From positions 1 to 5,868 of the forward strand of contig JBGPKH010000578.1 in the NCBI GenBank assembly GCA_041485845.1: a stretch of DNA of 5,868 nucleotides, read 5' to 3'. Positions 1 through 5,751 of this stretch are shown here, in pieces. The notes beneath the pieces were generated by a model. That model had not been told where the DNA came from. It saw nothing but the letters and a program-made list of their open reading frames with translations, and searched no databases. Within the stretch, counting starts at the first letter, position 1, and every line of letters begins with the position of its first letter. The DNA is from OMOG01 sp041485845. GTDB lineage: Bacteria > Acidobacteriota > Terriglobia > Bryobacterales > Bryobacteraceae. A program made the position numbers and the translations under genes.

Positions 1-345
1 ACGCACCAGAAAGACGGCAGGATCGTTATCGAGATCAAAGGCGTCGATGTTTACGATCCGACCACTGGCCAGATTCGTAGCCACTCGACGGACGACATCG
101 CCTGCTGGTTCATCGACACGGAGTACAACGGCGAGAGCTTCTTCGTCCGCCACGCCTACTTCACGGGCGCCGACCAACCCTACGAGAAGTTGAAACGGGC
201 GTTGAAGGCCGATGTGGACGAAGCTGCCTGGTCGGCCATTTACTCGACTACCAGCCGCCCCTTTCCGAAGCCAAAGACGGGCAAGATCGCGATCAAGGTG
301 ATCAACCACTACGGCGACGAAGTGTTGAAGGTGTTCGGCGTGTAA
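1..345 (+). CDS. DNA adenine methyltransferase (type III Mod-like), C-terminal part only
   Basis: The frame is open from base 1 to a TAA at 343-345 and gives 114 residues; the start and the catalytic domain lie outside the window. Segments TDDIACWFIDTEYNGESFF (about residues 30-48), RHAYFTGAD and the closing INHYGDEVLKVFGV match from memory the C-terminal tail of site-specific N6-adenine methyltransferases found with type III-like restriction genes. Such enzymes transfer a methyl group from S-adenosylmethionine to adenine in the recognition site, and also act as the specificity subunit for a helicase-nuclease (Res). No catalytic DPPY or FxGxG motif can be seen because those lie upstream. Res usually follows mod, but here the next genes are convergent and unrelated. 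Res is therefore upstream, elsewhere or missing. The family call is fairly confident; the exact R-M class is inferred. Confidence 0.75.
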   Translation, partial: THQKDGRIVIEIKGVDVYDPTTGQIRSHSTDDIACWFIDTEYNGESFFVRHAYFTGADQPYEKLKRALKADVDEAAWSAIYSTTSRPFPKPKTGKIAIKVINHYGDEVLKVFGV

Positions 346-361
346 AGGCCCTTTGAAAAGG

Positions 362-496
362 ATGATTCCGCGGCAAGCTGTCGTATCCGCCGATCTGAGA
401 GCATCGACGACGACATCCAAACGCGATCTCGATGACCCGGCATCCCCCTTTTCTGAACGCCACGCGCTGGCGGTCGTCGCCGAACTGCGCCACTAG
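362..496 (+). other. Doubtful 44-codon ORF or gene remnant behind the methyltransferase
   Basis: An ATG at 362, 16 bases after the methyltransferase stop, opens 44 codons ending at a TAG (494-496). The second half reads DDPASPFSERHALAVVAELRH, which looks more protein-like than random out-of-frame translation. I do not recognise a family. The purine run GAAAAGG lies directly against the ATG, too close for a normal ribosome binding site. It could be a truncated downstream gene of the R-M operon, a tiny real gene or chance. Nothing else is seen in the 346-531 gap. Confidence 0.2.
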
Positions 497-531
497 TATT
501 AACCCAGCCAGGGGCCTTCCGTGTCGTGATC

Positions 532-933
532 TCAGCCTCCGGTTGATGGAGGTGAAGACGGTATAACCCAGGCCGCCTCCCGTGCGAAGCGGTTAGCCAC
601 GGCTTTCGTCTTCTTGCCGATAACGAGACCGTGGGCCGGATCATTCGGAGGGCCAACATCATAGACCACGCCCTGACCGAGATCGCGCGCCAGGCCCACC
701 GTGATTGAACAGAGGGAATTATCAGGATGGCCGCTCAGAACATCTTGAACAAACCGGCCTTGACTCTGGAGCAACGTGTAGAAGAGTATCGACGTCTCCT
801 CGTGCTTGAACGCTGCCGACGCGATACGCATTCGCCCGTGGTTGCCGGGAACAATCCAATCGGGCTGCAAACGCCTGAGCAGCACTTCGTCGTTGGCGAT
901 GCTCGGATCGTCTGTGAGCGGCCGTCCCGGCAT
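532..933 (-). CDS. Conserved hypothetical protein, third gene of the TIGR04255 operon
   Basis: This encodes a 133-aa protein (ATG at 933-931, TGA at 534-532). A GTG directly before the ATG (936-934) would add one residue. The upstream gene's TGA shares its last A with this ATG (TGATG), so translation is probably coupled; no strong Shine-Dalgarno is visible. Counting from the GTG, readable blocks are LLRRLQPDWIVPG (19-31), SAAF (40-43), GHPDNSLCSI (69-78), LARDLGQ (82-88) and DPAHGLVIGKKTK (99-111). The pattern LLRR...SAAF...GHP...LARxLGQ...NPAHxxVxGKKTK resembles a small uncharacterised bacterial family I know only as hypothetical proteins. The conserved His residues in GHP and DPAH could be functional, but no reaction can be assigned. 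There is no signal peptide or membrane segment, so it is probably cytosolic. It is the last gene of the operon and faces the methyltransferase tail-to-tail. Confidence 0.75.
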   Translation of the reverse strand: MPGRPLTDDPSIANDEVLLRRLQPDWIVPGNHGRMRIASAAFKHEETSILFYTLLQSQGRFVQDVLSGHPDNSLCSITVGLARDLGQGVVYDVGPPNDPAHGLVIGKKTKAVANRFAREAAWVIPSSPPSTGG

Positions 934-1487
934 CACCAGATCCGGTCAAGGTGCTCTTTCACATTCACGAAGTTCGGGCCGACAGGCCCTTCGCGCTCCT
1001 CCTCCGTGTTTTCGTCGAAATAATAAAACTCAACGGCGCCACCGGGGCTGAACTCGATTTCTAAATCGCGTTGGTTGCGATGCCATTCAATCTGAAGTCC
1101 CGACTCTGGAGTTGGTACTACACTAGGCGCCGGGGCATCTGATGGGAGAAGTTGTTCGATCGCGCCGAGGGCGCGATTGATCGTGGCGTGGTCGATTCTG
1201 GCTGCTCCTGACCCGTCCCAGCCATCAGTCAAGGTGGCCAGATTAGCAAAACCTTGGAGCACGGGCATGAACCATGCCGGCCTTGGCTCCCCATTGTCAA
1301 GATACTTGAACTTCACTGTCCTACCGCGCGCGCGGACCGGCACAATGCGTGGCACAGGTTCTGGCCTGAAGATCCCAGCATCCATTGAGAGAAGGCGTTC
1401 CCTGCCGGTAAGATCTGCCAAGAGACCAGCAAAGCTGGAGGTCTCCACGAAGCTCCTGTCGCGTCGAGTTATCTCCGCCGTTGGCAT
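933..1487 (-). CDS. Conserved hypothetical protein, second gene of the TIGR04255 operon
   Basis: This encodes 184 aa. The ATG at 1487-1485 lies 3 bases after the preceding gene's TAG and is preceded by AGGAGAAAGGGATAGACG. The ribosome binding site therefore lies within the last codons of the upstream gene, which is good support for this start. The N-terminal third (1-60) has no recognisable motif. The middle has LTDGWDGSGA (87-95), then a helix (ATINRALGAIEQLL, 101-114), then VVPTPESGLQIEWH (123-136), DLEIEF (141-146) and an acidic segment FDENTEEEREG (157-167). The WDG-A...P.VVPTP-GG-Q-EW...LEIE pattern resembles uncharacterised proteins that I recall being paired with products like those of its two neighbours. 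It has no transmembrane segment or obvious catalytic motif. It is probably an alpha/beta cytosolic partner protein, translationally coupled at both ends. The function is unknown and I assign none. Confidence 0.8.
   Translation of the reverse strand: MPTAEITRRDRSFVETSSFAGLLADLTGRERLLSMDAGIFRPEPVPRIVPVRARGRTVKFKYLDNGEPRPAWFMPVLQGFANLATLTDGWDGSGAARIDHATINRALGAIEQLLPSDAPAPSVVPTPESGLQIEWHRNQRDLEIEFSPGGAVEFYYFDENTEEEREGPVGPNFVNVKEHLDRIW
1159..1177. repeat. Short inverted repeat inside the 184-aa gene
   Basis: Arms ATCGCGCC (1159-1166) and GGCGCGAT (1170-1177) are exact reverse complements around a 3-base GAG loop. The site is entirely inside the coding sequence, with no U-tract on either side. A stable mRNA hairpin is possible; a terminator is not supported. 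Confidence 0.45.
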
Positions 1488-1490
1488 CGT

Positions 1491-2315
1491 CTATCCCTTT
1501 CTCCTCCACACTTCATGCATCCGCGGAGTCGTTAAGGCCGCGAAGGATTTCACAATCCACCGGCGCCCGAGATCGAAGAACTCAAACGACTCCCCAACCT
1601 GACCGCGCGCGGTCAGGCTGAAAACGTACATCGTTTTGCGATCCGAAGCTCTGAACGCCGGCTGAATCTCGGCGTGCAGCCGGCCGACTGGTGTCCCATC
1701 ATAGCCTGGAATGACGAAGCGGGCGTGCACCCGTAAGTCCTCTGGATCGCCAGGAATCCGATCCACTAAGGACTTCCAAAAAGTGAAGACTCTGTCCACA
1801 TCGCCAAAACTATCCAATTCCCGGTCAGACAGGATGTGGTTCAAATAGGTGACTTCACATTGATTGACGCGCGGCGTTCCGAGGCGGTTCACCGCCACGA
1901 ATTCCTGGAAGGCCACGAAGTCCCGTTCGAAGGATGCCTTGTTTCTTTCATAGCGTGGGTACGTCTCGCCCTCGCCTTCCTTGCGCCAGTTTTTGATAAA
2001 TCGATCGGGCTGAACCTGAATCATTTCGTTGCCCTGCGCCGTGATGAAGCACAGTCTGGGCACTGGCGGATTCTCGTACGTTTGCAGTTCGAGTCCAAGC
2101 CGGGACCTTGGGGCTTCGGGGAACTGCTCGAAGACCCGATCAAGAGGGGGCCGCTCTTCAGTCTTGGGAAAGTCGACGCGAAACTTCTCCCAGAGAAGCC
2201 CAAGGTGTGCAGTGCGCATTTCAGTCAGGGGTTCGAACTGGACGGAAAGAACCGTTTCAACAACTGGCGGCTCGTCGAAGTCGGGCAAATCGGCCGATCG
2301 AATGGAAGCGCTCAT
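1491..2315 (-). CDS. TIGR04255 family protein, first gene of a three-gene operon
   Basis: This encodes 274 aa from the ATG at 2315-2313 to the TAG at 1493-1491. The frame stays open upstream to 2627, but that extension (basic, Gly/Arg-rich) does not look conserved. The family signature begins just after this ATG with PPVVETVLSVQFEPL (16-30) and HLGLLWEKF (37-45). Further landmarks are EMIQVQPDRFIKNWRK (97-112) and YPRYE (119-123). The C-terminal block runs from HARFVIPGYDG (197-207) to FFDLGRRW and LTTPRMHEVW (261-270). These fit the sporadically distributed TIGR04255 family, whose biochemical role is not established. The start has only a modest ribosome binding site (GGTGG about 10 bases upstream). 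No membrane or secretion signal is seen. As first gene it probably carries the operon promoter, and its last codons hold the ribosome binding site of the next gene. A patchy family next to a DNA methyltransferase suggests a defence or conflict role; that is inference only. Confidence 0.82.
   Translation of the reverse strand: MSASIRSADLPDFDEPPVVETVLSVQFEPLTEMRTAHLGLLWEKFRVDFPKTEERPPLDRVFEQFPEAPRSRLGLELQTYENPPVPRLCFITAQGNEMIQVQPDRFIKNWRKEGEGETYPRYERNKASFERDFVAFQEFVAVNRLGTPRVNQCEVTYLNHILSDRELDSFGDVDRVFTFWKSLVDRIPGDPEDLRVHARFVIPGYDGTPVGRLHAEIQPAFRASDRKTMYVFSLTARGQVGESFEFFDLGRRWIVKSFAALTTPRMHEVWRRKG
1598..1617. repeat. Perfect 20-bp palindrome inside the TIGR04255 gene
   Basis: CCTGACCGCG is followed immediately by its exact reverse complement CGCGGTCAGG, with no spacer. 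The flanking bases (A1597, C1618) break the symmetry. It lies in coding sequence for about LTARGQV of the TIGR04255 protein. It could be an internal operator, a cruciform-forming site or chance in GC-rich coding DNA. Confidence 0.6.
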
Positions 2316-2456
2316 CGAAAGGTATCCACCACCGCCTCGGGACGCAAGGCCGTTAACAGGCGCAGAAACATGGATCAGAATACGGAAGATTAACACATCC
2401 ATGCTGGCTAGGCACTGGACATGTCCTTTGACGTAGCCAGAGCGGACTACAACCAC

Positions 2457-2485
2457 AGTATACAATGGGCGCCGCCGAGAAGTTG
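2457..2485 (-). promoter_or_regulatory. Possible sigma-70-type promoter for the TIGR04255 operon
   Basis: On the minus strand, TATACT (2462-2457) is one base off the -10 consensus TATAAT. At a 17-base spacing lies CAACTT (2485-2480), a weak -35. A better -35 half, TTGGCA (2489-2484), sits 21 bases away, which is too far. Transcription would start near 2450, leaving about a 135-base leader before the ATG at 2315. This is the best promoter-like string in the 256-base gap (2316-2571), which otherwise shows nothing clear. Confidence 0.3.
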
Positions 2486-2571
2486 CCAACCCGCCGCTTG
2501 CCCGCTTGCGGCGATACCGGATCCCGGACGGCTCAGAAAAGCGCGCTGGATAGTTGCGGGAGCCCTTCCAA

Positions 2572-3049
2572 TCACTTTTTCCGCCGCCGGCGCGGTGTCT
2601 TGCTTTCGTGGGCCAACTTCCTGGCATCCTGTCGATCGCGTGCCCTGCCGGCCACGATCTTGGATTTCAAGACATCCGCCCGGCAAAGGACCGGAGCAGG
2701 TTCGCCGCCGAAATCGACCACGAGCTTTTTCTTCCAGGCTTCACCAAAATCCAGCCCTGGAACCGACGTCATGATATCGATGCGGACCGGCTCAACCCCG
2801 ATTTGAAAGAAGACGTTCGGCTCCGTGAAATCCGAAGGAACCACATCGCCGGTAGGCGCTCCAAACTCACCGAGCGCGACAAACAACCTGTGCGCGTTTG
2901 AGTTCCGATGGCTCAATCCAGACGTCAAGATCCTTCGTGTAGCGGGGCTCCGTGTGTACCATCACCGCGTAGCCCCCGGCGATCGGGTACCGAACGGCGG
3001 CCTCGTTGAAGCTTCGTAACAGATCTCTGACGTCGGAGTTGATCTTCAT
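2572..3049 (-). pseudogene. AbiEii/MNT-like nucleotidyltransferase, interrupted by a frameshift
   Basis: Two minus-strand frames together give one protein. ATG at 3049 gives MKINSDVRDLLRSFNEAAVR on to DLDVWIEPSE, then the frame must shift at about 2902. There NAHRLFVALGEFGAP begins and runs to a TGA at 2574-2572. Dropping one base at 2902 joins them as WIEPSE-S-NAHRLF, about 158 aa, a normal size for small nucleotidyltransferases. The catalytic features survive: GG at 25-26, D40 and D42 in KDLDVW, and D91 in VRIDIM, the usual GG / DxD / D pattern for metal-bound NTP transfer. The C-terminus is basic (TPRRRRKK). Relatives are the toxin or abortive-infection halves of two-gene systems. Here the unshifted product would stop at 60 aa, before the third aspartate, so it should be inactive unless the shift is a sequencing error or programmed. 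A partner gene with its own frameshift lies just upstream. Confidence 0.78.
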
Positions 3050-3198
3050 GCACGCCTCTGACGGCTGCGGCCGTCACCAGGAGGTCCCATGCCGCTTCGA
3101 AAATGCGTGGGGCCGAGCGCCTGCCAGAAGGCAATATCGAATTCCCGTCCCGGCGCCCGGCCACGCACCAAACGGGTCATTGTCAGACGTTCAGCCAT
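2925..3198 (-). pseudogene. Small partner gene of the nucleotidyltransferase, frameshifted
   Basis: The ATG at 3198-3196 opens MAERLTMTRLVRGRAPGREF and DIAFWQALGPT. In that frame the protein then turns to nonsense (HFRSGMGPPGDG) and ends at TGA 3048-3046 after 50 aa, overlapping the nucleotidyltransferase ATG as ATGA. In a neighbouring frame the sequence from about 3107 on reads IFEAAWDLLVTAAAVRGVHE and then DQLRRQRSVTKLQR. That fits the natural continuation of small proteins found upstream of such nucleotidyltransferases. The net shift is +1 (or -2), close to a run of four G at 3109-3112. The restored frame runs on to a stop at 2927-2925 and overlaps the nucleotidyltransferase start by about 125 bases. 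By position it could be the antitoxin-like or cognate partner; that role is inferred. The ribosome binding site is weak. Confidence 0.62.
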
Positions 3199-3239
3199 GA
3201 ACTCTATTCTCGGACACTCCGGCTGCCTGACGCATGCCG

Positions 3240-3259
3240 CTTGCCGCTATTTGGGCAAG
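3240..3259. repeat. Inverted repeat in the divergent intergenic region
   Basis: CTTGCC (3240-3245) and GGCAAG (3254-3259) form 6-bp arms around an 8-base loop. It lies between the divergent partner gene and the STAS-like gene, where an operator or activator site would be expected. It is short, so chance is quite possible. Confidence 0.25.
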
Positions 3260-3321
3260 GCGTCCAGGCAGGGCCGCCGCCCAAACGCGCGTATCTCGTT
3301 TAGTTTCAAAATCGGACACTC

Positions 3322-3337
3322 TGGCAACCATCTTGCG
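3322..3337 (+). promoter_or_regulatory. Sigma-54 (-24/-12) promoter
   Basis: TGGCAAC-CATC-TTGCG fits the consensus TGGCACG-N4-TTGCW. The invariant GG (3323-3324) and GC (3335-3336) are separated by exactly 10 bases. It is correctly oriented and sits just upstream of a STAS-like gene and a sigma-54 activator gene. Transcription would start near 3348, only about 6 bases before the ATG at 3354, so the STAS-like mRNA would be almost leaderless. Enhancer sites cannot be assigned firmly; the GACACTC copies are candidates. Confidence 0.55.
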
Positions 3338-3353
3338 ACACTCTGCATCGGGC

Positions 3354-3716
3354 ATGCTCAAGATCACCATTCACGATAGCGCCTCGGAATTCCGCATCCG
3401 GCTGGAAGGCAGGTTGTCCGGCCCCTGGGTTGGCGAACTGCGCCAGTGCTGGCGGACAGCGGCATCCACCACCGGGGGCAGGACTACCGTCCTCGACCTT
3501 CGCGAGGTCGATTTCGTCTGCCCGGACGGACAGCAACTGGTGTCGGAGATGCACCGCGAGGGTGTCCGTCTAATGGCCACTACGCCGTTGATCCAGGCGA
3601 TGATCGAAGAGATTTCCCGCACTTCGGGTTGTGGTACGGTTGAAGAAGAGTTGGCGCCGCGCCCCGATGCCGTCCTCCGCACCCCCACGCCCGGACACCA
3701 CCCGCGCACGCTATGA
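3354..3716 (+). CDS. STAS-like small protein (anti-sigma-factor antagonist fold, atypical)
   Basis: This encodes 120 aa starting MLKITIHDSASEFRIRLEGR. The frame is open further upstream, but the family-like sequence starts at this ATG and the upstream part covers the promoter. The pattern of an N-terminal beta pair (KITIHD..FRIRLEGRL, 3-21), a helix (WVGELRQCW, 25-33), TTVLDLREVDFV (44-55) and GVRLMATTPLIQAMIEEI (69-86) is that of STAS domains, which bind partner proteins in signalling. In classical SpoIIAA-type proteins the fourth strand is followed by a D-S-x-G loop with a phosphorylated Ser. Here it reads C56-P57-D58-G59, so there is no Ser to phosphorylate. The tail (about 95-120) is Pro/Arg-rich and lies in the overlap with the next gene. 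It has no clear Shine-Dalgarno. The product probably works with the overlapping sigma-54 activator. STAS-like is a fold-level call, and the partner is inferred from context. Confidence 0.65.
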   Translation: MLKITIHDSASEFRIRLEGRLSGPWVGELRQCWRTAASTTGGRTTVLDLREVDFVCPDGQQLVSEMHREGVRLMATTPLIQAMIEEISRTSGCGTVEEELAPRPDAVLRTPTPGHHPRTL

Positions 3717-5739
3717 GACCCTCCTGGAGGTCGCGGAATCGATTGCGGCTCATCACCAGTTGGTCACCCTGTTCGCCGATCTCAACCGCTTCCTGAAACG
3801 CTTAGTCTCGTTCGACTTTATCAGCCTCACTCTCCTCGATCCCAAGGAACGGACCCTTCGCCTGCACATCCTGGAGACCGACCAACCCGTGCTCGGCCGG
3901 CCTTTGGGCCCGATTCCGTTTGACCAGACCCCCACCGGCCAGGCCCTCGAAACCCGCCTGCCCTATTACATGGCCGATATCGCCGAAGAGCAGCGCTACC
4001 CCATCATCCGGGATCTCTTGCAGGCCAATGGCATCCAGTCTTTCTGTATTCTCCCGCTGTTTACCGCTCTGCGCGACATCGGCGGCCTGCACTTCGGCTC
4101 GCTCCGGAAGAACAGCTATTCTCCCGACGACGTCGAGTTCATGCAGCAGGTGGCGCGCCAGGTGTCGGTAGCGGTCGATAACGCGCTGAACTACGAATCC
4201 TCCCGGGCCTACGAAGAGCAACTCTCCCGCGAGCGCGACCGATTGCGCGCCCTGCTCGAAATCAACAATGCGGTGGTGGGCTGCCTCGCCAGCAAGCCTC
4301 TCTACCAGGCGATCTCGGCGTCGCTCCGCCGTACCTTCGGCCTGGACTACGTCAGCCTCTTGATCTACGATCCCGAGATCCGCGCGCTGCGCCTCCAGAT
4401 GCTCGATTTCCCGGAGGGTTCCGGCATCATCCGGGAAGACGCCGTCGTACCGCTCGACGACTCGCTGGCCGGATATGTATTCCACACCCGCCAGGGCCGC
4501 GTCTTCAGCCTCGACGAAGCGCGAGCCATCTCCAAGACCACGGGTGACATCATGGCCCGCGAGGGGTTGAACTCCCTCTGCTATATGCCGCTCATCTCCC
4601 GATCCAACACCCTGGGCACCCTCAATCTGGGATCGCGGCAGGAGAACTTCTTCACCCCGGGGGATCTCCAGTTCTTCTCGCAGGCCGCAGGGCAGGTGGC
4701 CATCGCCGTGGAGAACGCGTTCTCCTACCAGCATATTGAGGAGCTCAACGCGCGGCTGGCGGAAGAGAAAGTCTACCTCGAGGACGAAATCCGTACCGAT
4801 AAGCGCTTCGAGGAGATCATCGGCCAGGGTCCGGCGTTGAAGGCCATCCTGAAGCAGGTGGAAACGGTCGCGCCCACGGATTCCACGGTCCTGATTTACG
4901 GCGAAACCGGCACCGGCAAGGAACTGCTGGCGCGCGCCATCCATGACCTCAGCCCGCGCCGCCAGGCCACTTTCGTCAAGCTGAATTGCGCAGCCATTCC
5001 CACCGGTCTGCTGGAAAGCGAAATGTTCGGCCACGAAAAAGGGGCCTTCACGGGCGCCATTGCCCAGCGCATCGGCCGCTTCGAGCTGGCGCACCGCGGC
5101 AGCATGTTCCTGGATGAGGTGGGCGAGATCCCCCTCGAGCTGCAGACCAAACTCCTGCGCGTTTTGCAGGAACGGGAGTTCGAGCGCCTGGGCAGCTCGC
5201 GCACCATCAAAACCGACGCGCGCCTGGTCGCGGCGACCAATCGCGATCTTTCCGCCATGGTGGAGGCGCGCCAGTTCCGCGCCGACCTGTACTACCGCCT
5301 CAACGTGTTCCCCCTCACCGTCCCGCCCTTGCGCGAGCGGCGCGAAGACATCCCGCTCCTGGTCCGCTATTTCGTGCAGCAGAACGCGCGCCGCATGAAC
5401 AAGCGCATCGCCACCATTCCCTCCGAATCCATGCAGGCCTTGGCGCGCTACCACTGGCCGGGCAATATCCGCGAGCTGCAGAACTTCATCGAGCGCGCGG
5501 TGATCGTCTCGCCGGGTCCCGTCTTGCAGGCGCCCATCCGCGAGCTGAAGCGCAACGCTTCGGCGCCGGGCGATGTGCAGACCCTCGCGGCGGCCGAGCG
5601 GGAAGCCATCGTCAAAGCGCTGCGCGACGCCAACGGCCGGGTCGGCGGTGAACAGGGAGCCGCCGCCAGGCTGGGAATGAAGCGAACCACGCTCCAGGCC
5701 AAAATGCGGAAGCTGGGCATCGGCGCCAAAACCTTCTAG
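3667..5739 (+). CDS. Sigma-54-dependent transcriptional activator, GAF-GAF-AAA+-Fis (FhlA-like layout)
   Basis: This encodes 690 aa. It would act in the cytosol as a hexameric enhancer-binding ATPase that remodels sigma-54 RNA polymerase. Two GAF sensor domains lie at about 15-175 and 195-350. Each is followed by a charged helical linker (AYEEQLSRERDRLRALLE; EELNARLAEEKVYLEDEI). The AAA+ domain (about 385-620) has Walker A GETGTGK (412-418), the sigma-54 contact loop GAFTGA (459-464), Walker B with D483-E484, and the sensor II region WPGNIRE (597-603). A Fis-type helix-turn-helix follows at 660-685 (EQGAAARLGMKRTTLQ). All key residues are intact. Length and layout are close to FhlA, but no receiver domain is present, so control would be by a GAF-bound ligand or by protein contact. 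I chose ATG 3667; GTG 3631 would add 12 basic residues. Either start overlaps the STAS-like gene (50 or 86 bases), implying coupling. The target genes are not in the window. Confidence 0.93.
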   Translation: MPSSAPPRPDTTRARYETLLEVAESIAAHHQLVTLFADLNRFLKRLVSFDFISLTLLDPKERTLRLHILETDQPVLGRPLGPIPFDQTPTGQALETRLPYYMADIAEEQRYPIIRDLLQANGIQSFCILPLFTALRDIGGLHFGSLRKNSYSPDDVEFMQQVARQVSVAVDNALNYESSRAYEEQLSRERDRLRALLEINNAVVGCLASKPLYQAISASLRRTFGLDYVSLLIYDPEIRALRLQMLDFPEGSGIIREDAVVPLDDSLAGYVFHTRQGRVFSLDEARAISKTTGDIMAREGLNSLCYMPLISRSNTLGTLNLGSRQENFFTPGDLQFFSQAAGQVAIAVENAFSYQHIEELNARLAEEKVYLEDEIRTDKRFEEIIGQGPALKAILKQVETVAPTDSTVLIYGETGTGKELLARAIHDLSPRRQATFVKLNCAAIPTGLLESEMFGHEKGAFTGAIAQRIGRFELAHRGSMFLDEVGEIPLELQTKLLRVLQEREFERLGSSRTIKTDARLVAATNRDLSAMVEARQFRADLYYRLNVFPLTVPPLRERREDIPLLVRYFVQQNARRMNKRIATIPSESMQALARYHWPGNIRELQNFIERAVIVSPGPVLQAPIRELKRNASAPGDVQTLAAAEREAIVKALRDANGRVGGEQGAAARLGMKRTTLQAKMRKLGIGAKTF

Positions 5740-5751
5740 CGCGGCGCCCAA

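Larger units (their letters stand above)
3210..3345. repeat. Three GACACTC motifs in the divergent intergenic region
   Basis: TCGGACACTC occurs at 3210-3219 and again at 3312-3321, exactly 102 bases apart, each followed by C/T then GG. A third, shorter copy, GCGACACTCTG, lies at 3335-3345 and overlaps the -12 element of the sigma-54 site. All are in the same orientation. They could be binding sites for a regulator of either divergent unit, or a duplicated promoter-proximal segment. Confidence 0.45.

Noticed and set aside
350..361. CCTTT-GA-AAAGG inverted repeat after the methyltransferase
   Set aside because: The 2-base loop is too small for a stable hairpin and no T-tract follows, so it is not a credible terminator.
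2316..2627. In-frame 104-codon N-terminal extension of the TIGR04255 protein
   Set aside because: The extension is basic and Gly/Arg-rich without conserved-looking sequence, includes the likely promoter, and the family signature begins about 15 residues after the ATG at 2315.
1836..2774. Overlapping plus-strand open frames between 1836 and 2774
   Set aside because: They lie opposite the TIGR04255 gene and the intergenic region, overlap one another and show no recognisable protein motifs.
3234..3353. 40-codon upstream extension of the STAS-like protein
   Set aside because: It covers the sigma-54 site and the GACACTC motifs and has no STAS-like sequence; the ATG at 3354 begins the fold.
5722..5748. 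Hairpin GGCGCC...GGCGCC around the activator stop codon as a terminator
   Set aside because: Only 6 bp with a 15-base loop, no following U-tract, and GGCGCC is self-complementary and common in this GC-rich DNA.
3802..5751. A 649-codon open frame on the minus strand opposite the activator
   Set aside because: The plus strand encodes a complete, motif-intact sigma-54 activator. The antisense frame is open because of GC-rich codon bias and has no recognisable domains.
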